Of a stretch of DNA of 64,000 nucleotides, positions 1 through 7,337 are shown one piece after another. The stretch is taken from assembly GCA_013002535.1 (NCBI GenBank), contig JABDJK010000001.1:1-64000 (forward strand), read 5' to 3'. Within the stretch, counting starts at the first letter, position 1. Each line of letters starts with the position of its first letter. Under the pieces are notes generated by a model. The model saw only the letters and a list, made by a program, of their open reading frames with translations. It did not search any database and had not been told where the DNA came from. The DNA comes from Hyphococcus sp. (GTDB taxonomy: Bacteria > Pseudomonadota > Alphaproteobacteria > Caulobacterales > Parvularculaceae). A program made the position numbers and the translations under genes.

Positions 1-167
1 ATGCAAACCACGATAGTGGTGAGCGAGGGCGGATTGTCGCCCCTAAGGTTTGAATTGACCCAAAACGCGCCGATGTTGCGATTGAAGTAAATGGTTTGGT
101 TCGGCCAATTCCCGGTCAATGACCACCTAACCAATTAAGGGTTGCTCGATGAGCGAGCCGCTGGAAG

Positions 168-530
168 CTAAACCCTGACAATGTCTTTTCGCAAATTGTA
201 GTTGGCAAGGAGCAGCTCTTCTTGTTCACGCTGACCAACACCGTGAGCTTGCAGTGCTGCGAGAATGTCATCGAGAACCGCCATAAATTCTTGTTCAGAA
301 ATATTCATTCCACGGTGAACAGTTAGCATATCTCTACCTGTGTATTCCTGTGGGCCACCGGTTGCGCTGCATAGGAACTCGAAGACCAGCTGAATAACTT
401 TGTCTCGATCGCTATTTTCATAACGGGCGCTAATTGTCGGATTTTTTGCGTGCGTGTCGAAAAGCGTGATCGCAATCTTCCGAATACTTTCTTCGCCGCC
501 TATTCGTTCATATAGAGAGGATGCAGACAT
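168..530 (-). CDS. Group 1 truncated hemoglobin
   Basis: A 120-residue single-domain globin of the 2-on-2 truncated family. Its start reads SLYERIGGEESI, the typical opening of this family, followed by the helix E/F stretch FLCSATGGPQEYTGRDM and a histidine in LTVHRGMNI at the expected proximal heme ligand position. It ends with LRKDIV, also typical. Such proteins bind O2 or NO and often act in NO detoxification; that role is family knowledge and is not shown here. The start at 530 is preferred over the longer reading from 578 because AAGGAA lies about 7 bases upstream and the domain begins right after it. It is last in a leftward set with a small ORF and a DUF998 gene. Family confident, role unknown. 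Confidence 0.88.
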   Translation of the reverse strand: MSASSLYERIGGEESIRKIAITLFDTHAKNPTISARYENSDRDKVIQLVFEFLCSATGGPQEYTGRDMLTVHRGMNISEQEFMAVLDDILAALQAHGVGQREQEELLLANYNLRKDIVRV

Positions 531-549
531 GAATATTTTCCTTGTTAGG

Positions 550-762
550 TCATCTAGCATGAAGGGATTTGGTAGCAATTAGCACAAGGTAAATAGTCTG
601 TCGTGACCAATTGTTTTTGATCGATTTCGGTCGAACTAAATTTTTGATTGCCGGCGCACCGAATGTCAATAGTTGGCGAATGACAGTCTTTGCCGAGGCT
701 GGCGGTCCGACTGATTCATGCCCGTGCAGTTCGGCGATTTTTTCAAGAAGAGCCATTGTCAT
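550..762 (-). CDS. Possible small hypothetical protein between DUF998 and hemoglobin genes
   Basis: A 70-residue reading frame beginning MTMALLEKIAELHGHES. It starts 5 bases past the DUF998 stop codon and ends 19 bases before the hemoglobin start, so it fits neatly into a leftward operon. The first half looks protein-like (amphipathic LLEKIAEL, then VIRQLLTFGAPAI); the second half is basic and less convincing. The Shine-Dalgarno is weak. I recognise no family. It could be noise in a 237-bp spacer; the regular spacing is the main argument for it. Confidence 0.33.
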   Translation of the reverse strand: MTMALLEKIAELHGHESVGPPASAKTVIRQLLTFGAPAIKNLVRPKSIKNNWSRQTIYLVLIATKSLHAR

Positions 763-767
763 TGGCT

Positions 768-1382
768 TCAGGTGGTCGGCTGTTCGACGTCCTTGATATT
801 CCACGCGACGGCCAATAACCAGAAGAACAAGGTGAAGTCAGCGAGTCGCTGCCACGCGCCTTTTAACGATGCATCGACTGCGGATGCCATCATGAGAAAA
901 CCCAACGAAACCAGAACAGCAGCCAACGCAGACAATGCGCCAAGATTTGACTGGCGGCTACGAAAGAACTGTGAAGCTACCAAGACAAAGCCAAACGGCG
1001 CGGTTAAATAGCCAACGAGCCCGAGCGTGTTATGCATGAACTGTTTTTCCGATCCTTCAATCGGGCATCCCAGGTCGCAGGGAAAAAAATACGCGCCGAT
1101 ATAGGAAATTGACGTGCCCATCAACAAAAGGGCCCCGGCCACGAAGGTTGCCCCGCCGCCGACACGGCGTATTAACAAAAACAGTGCTGCGGCCCAGAGC
1201 ACACCCGCCGGCAGAAAGCCGAAGTTGTTCATGATCCCTGCGTGAGGCGCCCCCGTCGCGCCAAGCTCGCTCAGGTATTGACCCGTCCAGCGATAATCTA
1301 CCTGCATTTCAGCTAACGTTTGAGGCAGAATAACTCCGCAGAAGATCAGAAGCGCGGCAATGATGAGATGGAGAGTTTTCAT
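768..1382 (-). CDS. DUF998 family integral membrane protein
   Basis: A 204-residue hydrophobic protein with about six membrane segments, roughly at residues 4-24, 52-70, 77-98, 118-140, 147-167 and 183-199. The pattern YRWTGQYLSELGATGAPHAG after the first segment, and the loop with FPCDLGCP before the fourth, match the DUF998 family, where an SxxG motif and a cysteine-containing loop are common. The biochemical function of the family is not established. It is first in a leftward set with a small ORF and a truncated hemoglobin, with no clear promoter. No lipid or metal site can be assigned from sequence alone. Confidence 0.8.
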   Translation of the reverse strand: MKTLHLIIAALLIFCGVILPQTLAEMQVDYRWTGQYLSELGATGAPHAGIMNNFGFLPAGVLWAAALFLLIRRVGGGATFVAGALLLMGTSISYIGAYFFPCDLGCPIEGSEKQFMHNTLGLVGYLTAPFGFVLVASQFFRSRQSNLGALSALAAVLVSLGFLMMASAVDASLKGAWQRLADFTLFFWLLAVAWNIKDVEQPTT

Positions 1383-1564
1383 GTCTATCCGCGACCAAGA
1401 TTATTGCCAGTTAGCCTAACACGATTGTCATTAAAGCGCATCATGAAGGCATTCTGGCGACAAAGTCATTCGCTGCAACGAGGCGCACCAGCTCCGAACT
1501 CAAATCGCCCCAGCTAACTTCCGCTTTTGGCCCAAAGCAGACAAATGAGTAAAAATCCGCGACC
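1383..1564. repeat. Intergenic gap with a REP-like fossil
   Basis: The 182-bp gap between the DUF998 start and the TIR-protein stop contains TTCCGCTTTTGGCCCAAAGC near 1519-1538, followed by AGACAAAT. It resembles the short palindromic repeat core seen again near 7172 and 10012. It is a single degenerate copy; the assignment rests on resemblance to the other copies in this window. Confidence 0.35.
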
Positions 1565-3205
1565 TTAGTTTTGGTCTGGCCAATAATCATTAAGTATCTC
1601 AATATCTAATGCCGCCTCGGATCTGTTGGGTTGCGCTAAAAGTACTAGTTCAAATTTCTTGGCCGTAAGTTGTGGATTTACGTTTATGGCTTTTTTCAAC
1701 ATAATTTTGGCATCGTCTTCACGCCCTGAGCGCACTAGGGCGATTGCCAATAGCACTCTTGAAAACCCATAATCTGGATGCATTTCGACGTGTTTGGAAA
1801 TTTGATCTATAGCTTCTTTATATTCGCCGCTCAGAAAATAAATGTATCCTTTGAACCAATTGTACTGAAGACCAAAGCCGCCATCAGGCGCCAGTGTACG
1901 GGCGCGGTCAATCGTATTGTGTGCAGCGGTTGAGTCTCCCAATTGAGCAAGCGCCATCGATAAAATATACAGAGCGTAGATATTTCCCGGATTTATTCGA
2001 GTTACATCACTTAGTATTTCTACTGCTCTTTCATATCGTCCGGAATAGCATTCGGATGCGGCTACCCAAGTCAGACAAAATGGGTCCCCTTTTGCCAACT
2101 CACGAGCCCGTTCCAAATGATTTGTAGCTGCATACATTATTTCGGGAAGCTCATCCTCTTCATAGAGTCCATAAATTATGACGATGAATTTGAGCCAGCT
2201 CATGAAAGCATGAGCATATCCATACTCAGGGTCTGCTTTAATCGCCCGTTCCAAAAGATCAAATACTTCGTTTAGTCGCGACGCAATAGATGGGCCCCGT
2301 TCACACATCCCCAAAGCTTTTTGAAAGTACTCCCATGCGTTTAAATCTGTTGTACGAATCCGGTCTATGCGATCCGTTTCAGCCCAGGACATATGCGCGC
2401 CGAGGCTAGCCGAGATTTTTTCTACAATCTCATCGGAAATGCTCAATATAACCTCAGCAGGAATATCGTATCGGTTCGCCCAAATCTGGGCGCCTGTATC
2501 GACAGAAAGAAATTCAACGGAGACACGAAAATATTCGTGCATCTTTCTTACGCTGCCCGAAACTATATATCGGGCGCCGAGATTATTCGCCGCATCTACA
2601 GGGTTAAGAACTGTTCCCTTAAATGGCGTCGTCGCTGCACGGGAAATGACAGTTAATTGCTTGTTTGTAGAAAGCGCCGCAATAATATCTTCAGTCAGAC
2701 CGTCAGCAAAATATTCTTGATCTTTTTGAAGTGATAGACTGGCGAATGGAAAAACGGCGACCCATGGCGTTCGATTACTTGTATTCGAACAAGCTATCCG
2801 ATCTTCCGTGTTATCATTGTTGATCGTGCGGTCTATCGCATTACGCAGCGCTGTGAACTCGTTGGAGTGAGAACTACCGTCCCAAGCATTGAAAGCGATG
2901 CTTTGAAATTGCCGAAAGCCTAACGGCGGAGGAGAGGGATCAAGAGCAATTGGTACCAATTTGCATGAGTCGCGTCCTATTGATGCCTCATCCGCGACCC
3001 AAACGGAATCTTTTGAGTACTGTGACCATGCAACAATTACTGCGCTAGCATCGACTAATTCAGCTTCAATTTTGAGGGCGAATCTTGACCCGCCTTCAAG
3101 GGCTTTGTCCCACCATACCGTATAACCCTCTCCTTCCAAGGCAGAAGAAATCGCCGCGATTTTCTCACGGTCGGGTCTGGCGTAAGAGAGAAATATGTCG
3201 GCCAT
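1565..3205 (-). CDS. TIR domain / TolB-like domain / TPR protein
   Basis: 546 residues without a signal peptide or membrane segment, so cytoplasmic. Residues 1-110 are a bacterial TIR domain: DIFLSYARPDREK opening, VWWDKALEGG loop, and SVWVADE, which places Glu73 where catalytic NADase TIR domains carry their glutamate. Residues 148-270 match the TolB-amino-terminal-like domain found in CadC-like regulators and class III cyclase-linked proteins (VAVFPFASLS, YFADGLTEDIIAALS, GARYIVSGSVRK, IWANRYD). Residues 290-520 are TPR-like helical repeats. TIR domains either cleave NAD+ or act as adaptors; which applies here is open. The same middle and C-terminal architecture recurs in the winged-helix protein at 7338-9335. 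The Shine-Dalgarno is weak; the start is set by the TIR first strand. Confidence 0.85.
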   Translation of the reverse strand: MADIFLSYARPDREKIAAISSALEGEGYTVWWDKALEGGSRFALKIEAELVDASAVIVAWSQYSKDSVWVADEASIGRDSCKLVPIALDPSPPPLGFRQFQSIAFNAWDGSSHSNEFTALRNAIDRTINNDNTEDRIACSNTSNRTPWVAVFPFASLSLQKDQEYFADGLTEDIIAALSTNKQLTVISRAATTPFKGTVLNPVDAANNLGARYIVSGSVRKMHEYFRVSVEFLSVDTGAQIWANRYDIPAEVILSISDEIVEKISASLGAHMSWAETDRIDRIRTTDLNAWEYFQKALGMCERGPSIASRLNEVFDLLERAIKADPEYGYAHAFMSWLKFIVIIYGLYEEDELPEIMYAATNHLERARELAKGDPFCLTWVAASECYSGRYERAVEILSDVTRINPGNIYALYILSMALAQLGDSTAAHNTIDRARTLAPDGGFGLQYNWFKGYIYFLSGEYKEAIDQISKHVEMHPDYGFSRVLLAIALVRSGREDDAKIMLKKAINVNPQLTAKKFELVLLAQPNRSEAALDIEILNDYWPDQN

Positions 3206-3310
3206 TTTGTCGCCCGCAATGCATCAGGCGCTTACTAGCAGAAATTTTCAACGACTGCAGCGCGATGATAGTAATCACTGGCCATTCCGCTACATGATTT
3301 GCACATTTTT

Positions 3311-3410
3311 CGAACGTCCACTTATGGCGATGAACGGACGGATTGAAAATTTATCCATCTGGCAATTCATGGCCCTTTTCAGTCGTTGCGGCGAAACTAA
3401 GGGACGACCT
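3311..3410. repeat. Interspersed repeat, copy A
   Basis: About 100 bp upstream of the TIR-protein gene. It contains CGTCCACTTATGGCGATGAAC, the core TATCCATCTGGCAATTCATG at 3352-3371, and a right end CTAAGGGACGACCT. Copy B at 4408-4510 matches it across nearly the whole length, and copy C at 5748-5800 matches the middle. No open frame is conserved between copies, so this is a non-coding repeat. Confidence 0.7.
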
Positions 3411-3501
3411 CGTTTGCTTTCTGTGTGGTCATTCAGCTGACGTGTGATAGCACGTCGGGACGCCGAGCCAAAATGTGGGCTTGGAGAAGCAGGACCCTCA
3501 T

Positions 3502-4281
3502 CTAGCCCGGTACCAAACCTAGGCTGACCCCGACGGGATCCTGAATCACCGCATATGCATACTGTGAGTCGGTCGACGCCTCCTTAACGACCGTGCCGCC
3601 TTCCTCTCGAACGCGTCGGAGACTTTCGGCCAGATCGCCAACTGGAAGGTAGATGAGCCAGACAGGCGGGAGGCCCTGGTTCTTGCCGCGCGCATGACAT
3701 ACACCGGCGACGCCGGCTCCATCGCCGCCCAGCATGTTATAGTCGGCGTACTGCTCGTCACCGTCCTTCATATCGACGTTCTGCACAAACCAGCCCACAA
3801 CCTCTCGATAGAAGTCACATGTTGTATCGGCGTTTTCGACTGTCAGGTCGAGCCATGCGATGCGACCGACACTCGCCACTTCGCCTTCAATCGGTGAAAC
3901 CGCCTCGGCGGAGACGACCGGGATGAGCCCGAATGCCGCCCCATTTGGATCGATCAGAACCGCCCATTGGCTGTGTCCGCCCTCGTCCTTGTTGTGTATG
4001 AGCTCGCTCCCGCCCAGATCGAGCACACGATTTGCGCTGGCTGCGACGTCGGCGACCTGAATGTGCGGGATCCATTGCAGCGGGAGGTCGCGGTACTCCG
4101 GGCTTGCTGCTCCCAGGCCGATGACGGGTGCGCCTTGGTTGTTCATGAGATCCTCGCGCCAGAGCGGAATCTCACCCGTGGTTAGCACGCGCGAGTAGAA
4201 ATGCATCTCATGTTCGCGCTCTGGAACGGCAATGTCGGCGCTCAGGACTCCGCCGATGCGTGGATCAAAAAGTTCACTCAT
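3502..4281 (-). CDS. VOC family protein with two glyoxalase-like domains
   Basis: A 259-residue protein made of two vicinal-oxygen-chelate modules, about residues 9-122 and 136-258. Each ends with the typical strand (WAVLIDPNGAAFGLIPV; YAVIQDPVGVSLGLVPG). The second begins GRIAWLDLTVENADTTCDFY, typical of the CFP-30/27 kDa antigen branch of VOC proteins. Members include dioxygenases, isomerases and resistance proteins that bind a metal through paired modules. The substrate cannot be predicted. It stands alone between copies A and B of the interspersed repeat. Confidence 0.85.
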   Translation of the reverse strand: MSELFDPRIGGVLSADIAVPEREHEMHFYSRVLTTGEIPLWREDLMNNQGAPVIGLGAASPEYRDLPLQWIPHIQVADVAASANRVLDLGGSELIHNKDEGGHSQWAVLIDPNGAAFGLIPVVSAEAVSPIEGEVASVGRIAWLDLTVENADTTCDFYREVVGWFVQNVDMKDGDEQYADYNMLGGDGAGVAGVCHARGKNQGLPPVWLIYLPVGDLAESLRRVREEGGTVVKEASTDSQYAYAVIQDPVGVSLGLVPG

Positions 4282-4644
4282 GGTTCAATCACGTTGGTTG
4301 GCCTACTCGAGGTGTAGATGTGTCGGGGCAGTGCCACAAGACAGGCTTTGATCAGGTATCTCATTCGAATGTCGTATTGCGTGTTCAACAGACATAAGTC
4401 TCATTCGGAATGCCGTCCACTTCTGGCGACGAACCGCGTGAGTGAAATTCTATCCATCTGGTAATTCATGGCCCGTTGTCGTCATTGCAGCCAACGGTAC
4501 TAAACGACCTATTCACGATATATTCGCGCGATTTTATTGGAAAACAAATCCCAATTGGCTTCGAGCTGCCGTTTTAATTAAGTAAATACTAACGACACAA
4601 AGCCATTAATGCCCTGGAGCTAACGCAAATCAGAAGGCGACGCA
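4282..4644. other. 363-bp intergenic region
   Basis: It lies between the divergent VOC and exported-protein genes. It contains repeat copy B (4408-4510) followed by an AT-rich stretch, and the Shine-Dalgarno AGAAGG (4632-4637) of the downstream gene. I see no convincing coding frame and no perfect palindrome. Confidence 0.6.
4408..4510. repeat. Interspersed repeat, copy B
   Basis: Shares with copy A the order CCGTCCACTTCTGGCGACGAAC, then TATCCATCTGGTAATTCATG (4451-4470, one base different from copy A over the first 20), GCCCGTTGTCGTCATTGC and CTAAACGACCT. Same orientation as copy A. It sits in the gap between divergent genes. Confidence 0.7.
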
Positions 4645-5694
4645 TTGAAAACGGTTCTTAGTGATTATTGGATGAAAGCCATTGGCGTTGCAGTAATTTT
4701 ACTGGCGTCATCCTCCGGATGTTCTGCCGGAACAGAGAAGTCCTCAGAAAGCGCTGTCGCCGTCGCCAAAGCAAATTACAGCTTGGATTTTGAAAAATTC
4801 AACGCTTGTATCAATCTGTTGGATAAGCAAAAGCTAATTGAGGATTTGATCGATTGGGAGCGTTTATTGGAGCTCGCAAAGGCAAATAAAACACATTTCA
4901 TGAGCGCATTATTGGCTGAACTCGAGGACATCGACAACGATACGCGTCCACTTCTTGAGGGATTGGCGATAGGCGCAGGCTATGACGCGCTTTCGGATTT
5001 CGAAACCGATGGTAATGCTGTTTTCCAAGCCATCGCTATACTGACGTTTCAATACTCTAATGAGAAAATATATTCTGAAATAGCCGCTGCGGGCGATGCG
5101 GGCCGTAAACTTTGGGTAGCAAGCGATGAGTATGGCGAGATCGCTGCGTTGATTTACTCAGTTCCAGAAAGTTTGCTAATGTCCGTTGAACCATTATATG
5201 ACCAGCTTGTGATTGATCGTGGTTCTTTGGCGCCGTCCTCGTCGCCTATCCTCGCTGAATATTACAGCTACATGGCGTTTATGCCCGACGTTAATGCACT
5301 TTGGTCCTCCAATACCACCGCGGATTGGAGCGCGGCAACGCAATCATTCGACCCAGCGAAACCGGTCACCTCTACTTTGGACTTTCTTGCGGAGTTTCAT
5401 CCTCTTGAGTTTGACTACATCAGTCAGGGCGTCAGCTCCGTTGGTTTTGAATCGATAGAGGATTGGGCTGCTGTAGGAGATCGTTTGGTAATAGGTATGT
5501 TGATCGTGGGCGTTGAACGAAAAAATCCCGGAAAGCTAACGGAAATATTGGCGACTAGCGTAGCCGAAATGGAATCCTCAAAACCTGGTCATGTGTCGCA
5601 GCACAAAGTTATTTTGTCATTCGACGATATTGAATGGGCATTTTTTTCAAAGAACTACGAACGGTATCAGGAGATCGTTACGCAATCGCCGTAA
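4645..5694 (+). CDS. Hypothetical exported protein, possibly a lipoprotein
   Basis: 349 residues, not recognised. The start is TTG at 4645, supported by AGAAGG seven bases upstream; the later ATG at 4672 has no Shine-Dalgarno. The N-terminus is a signal-peptide-like run (MKAIGVAVILLASSSGC) ending at a cysteine, but serine at -3 makes a poor lipobox, so lipid anchoring is uncertain. The mature part is acidic, alpha-helical and rich in Leu and Glu, with no cysteine pattern or catalytic motif I can name. It is flanked on both sides by copies of the interspersed repeat and has no same-strand partner. Confidence 0.7.
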   Translation: MKTVLSDYWMKAIGVAVILLASSSGCSAGTEKSSESAVAVAKANYSLDFEKFNACINLLDKQKLIEDLIDWERLLELAKANKTHFMSALLAELEDIDNDTRPLLEGLAIGAGYDALSDFETDGNAVFQAIAILTFQYSNEKIYSEIAAAGDAGRKLWVASDEYGEIAALIYSVPESLLMSVEPLYDQLVIDRGSLAPSSSPILAEYYSYMAFMPDVNALWSSNTTADWSAATQSFDPAKPVTSTLDFLAEFHPLEFDYISQGVSSVGFESIEDWAAVGDRLVIGMLIVGVERKNPGKLTEILATSVAEMESSKPGHVSQHKVILSFDDIEWAFFSKNYERYQEIVTQSP

Positions 5695-5747
5695 TCCGGA
5701 AATTAAATAAAAGCCACAAATTTCGCGATATCCAAACGGAGCATTTC

Positions 5748-5800
5748 GGGCGGTGAATTGACGGATTGAAAATTTATCTATCTGGCAATTCAATGGTCCA
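5748..5800. repeat. Interspersed repeat, copy C
   Basis: A shorter copy in the gap between convergent genes. It contains GACGGATTGAAAATTTATC, which matches copy A around 3337-3355 almost exactly, then TATCTGGCAATTCAATGG. The right half seen in A and B is missing or too diverged to follow. Confidence 0.6.
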
Positions 5801-5879
5801 ATTGCGAATTTCAATAATGATCAAGCGACCGGCGTCGGTATAGCGCTGGATGAGAATATCATCTTGGATGCATGCTGAA

Positions 5880-7073
5880 TTATTCCGTTACATCAACAAC
5901 GATGTCGCCAAGAGTTGTCGAGCGGTAAACAACGACATCACCCGGCTGCAAGAAGTGCCCTGAACTGCGCTCATTCTCAATAAATTCGGCGATGCCTGTT
6001 TCTTTCAGACTTTTTCCGCTGAGCGGCCCACCGGCCATCGCATAGGCGATGACTATCTCAATATAATCATGGCGCGCAGGAGGCGTGAAAATAACGCCCT
6101 CCGAGGTTCCTGACATAAGCGTCATGTCCGCCTCGACCCGTTCATTTGGTGCAAGCTCGTAAAGTTCGTCTTTGTAAGCGAAGCGCGGATTACCCATCTC
6201 GTGCAACGCTTTTTCCGTCAGCTCCCGGAAATTGAGCGTCATCTCGGTGCCGCGCGCATCCTGTCTCGCTTCGCCGTTGTGCTCGGTCGTCATACGCGTT
6301 TTTGAAACGAAGGACGCCCAATCCTCCGGGATCACAAGGAAAGGACCGGTAGGAAAAAACCCGGGCCCACTCTTGGCATCGCTAAAGCCAAACCCCGAAT
6401 CGAGATCATCCGGATCCGCCAATTCTAGCAGCGCAGTTCTTTCGGTAAAATCTGCGCACAAGAACAAGCCCTTCAACGCAGCATCAAAATCAACGAGCGA
6501 GGCAATCGGTCGATCAAACCGCATGCAGAGTTCAACTTCGTAGTCGAGAAGGCCGTCAGCAGAAGCCCTAACAGATGTTCTAGCCGGCGTCGCCAATCCA
6601 AATTTTGGAAACATAAAGACCTGATCGCTCCCCGCTTCCTTTGCATGCTCGGGAAAGTTCGTGCCGGTTCCAATATGGCGTGAACCAGCTGGGCCGCTTG
6701 GCAGCAAGCGCTCTACCGGAATGCTGATGCGATCTACCGAATTGGATACCGCCGCTTTCAATTCACCCTTTTCGATCGCTGCCAACAGCTGAAAAGGGTC
6801 CTCAGATCGGGGCGCGCTCAACCGTGTGAGGTCAATTCCCTCAACGGTCACTCCATCATAGCGCAGGACTAATAGGGTTATGATTTCGCCGGAATCGCTT
6901 CTGAATTGCGCCAAGGTGAACGCTTCATCAATTGGCGCAACCGATACGACCATTTCTACATCTTCAAAGCTTGCTTGGTTAACCTTGGGATCCGGCGACG
7001 TCGCCCATACAATGAAAACGACGACGACAATGACAGCGAGCGCCGTCGCCATAAATATCGATACTTTCTTCAC
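5880..7073 (-). CDS. Membrane-anchored fumarylacetoacetate hydrolase (FAH) family protein
   Basis: 397 residues. Residues 4-24 form one membrane segment, followed by a Pro/Asp linker. From about residue 130 the sequence follows the FAH fold: SRHIGTGTNFPEHAKEAG, FPKFGLATPART, the metal-binding EVE in DYEVELC (Glu179, Glu181), FLCADFTERT with Asp208 where the family has its third metal ligand, SDAKSGPGFFPTGPFLV, GTSEGV (322-327) and a terminal PGDVV. Family members cleave C-C bonds of acylpyruvates or isomerise and hydrate related acids. A membrane tether is unusual, since most members are cytoplasmic, so the catalytic part may be periplasmic. The start is GTG at 7073; a downstream ATG at 7052 would shorten the anchor. 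Substrate unknown; unlikely to be the tyrosine-pathway FahA, which lacks such an anchor. Confidence 0.78.
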   Translation of the reverse strand: MKKVSIFMATALAVIVVVVFIVWATSPDPKVNQASFEDVEMVVSVAPIDEAFTLAQFRSDSGEIITLLVLRYDGVTVEGIDLTRLSAPRSEDPFQLLAAIEKGELKAAVSNSVDRISIPVERLLPSGPAGSRHIGTGTNFPEHAKEAGSDQVFMFPKFGLATPARTSVRASADGLLDYEVELCMRFDRPIASLVDFDAALKGLFLCADFTERTALLELADPDDLDSGFGFSDAKSGPGFFPTGPFLVIPEDWASFVSKTRMTTEHNGEARQDARGTEMTLNFRELTEKALHEMGNPRFAYKDELYELAPNERVEADMTLMSGTSEGVIFTPPARHDYIEIVIAYAMAGGPLSGKSLKETGIAEFIENERSSGHFLQPGDVVVYRSTTLGDIVVDVTE

Positions 7074-7171
7074 CGTAATCTGACTTTCATTGTTTGGTTG
7101 ACGTGGCCTGTCCCGGAGGGAGCGGGAGTGTTTTAACTATTGAAATCGTTCGAAGCTGTAAATTCTTATTT

Positions 7172-7191
7172 CCGCTTTGCGCGCAAAGCGG
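7172..7191. repeat. Perfect 20-bp palindrome
   Basis: CCGCTTTGCGCGCAAAGCGG is identical to its reverse complement. It lies about 100 bp upstream of the FAH-family gene and downstream of the winged-helix gene on the same strand. It may be an operator or one arm of the interspersed repeat: the next 60 bp (ATTGGAAAATCGAACCGGCA, then TTTCTGGCCCTTAGTGGTCG) resembles a diverged right part of copy A. Confidence 0.55.
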
Positions 7192-7337
7192 TCATTGGAA
7201 ATTGGAAAATCGAACCGGCATTTCTGGCCCTTAGTGGTCGTTCGGCAGCTACGCGTTGAACGGTAACTTGGCCCTCATTGCAGACACTAAATGTGCCACT
7301 AGCCTTTCCCATTTTACGCAAAATCAGAAATTACAAA

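Noticed and set aside
1-90. Open frame from the left edge ending at TAA near 90, possibly the tail of a gene
   Set aside because: Thirty codons with no recognisable motif; frames this short stay open by chance.
3311-5800. Reading repeat copies A, B and C as a CRISPR array
   Set aside because: Spacing of about 1 kb with genes between the copies, and no regular spacers.
5880-7073. Calling this gene fahA of the tyrosine pathway
   Set aside because: It has a membrane anchor and lies 20 kb from hppD and maiA without pathway neighbours.
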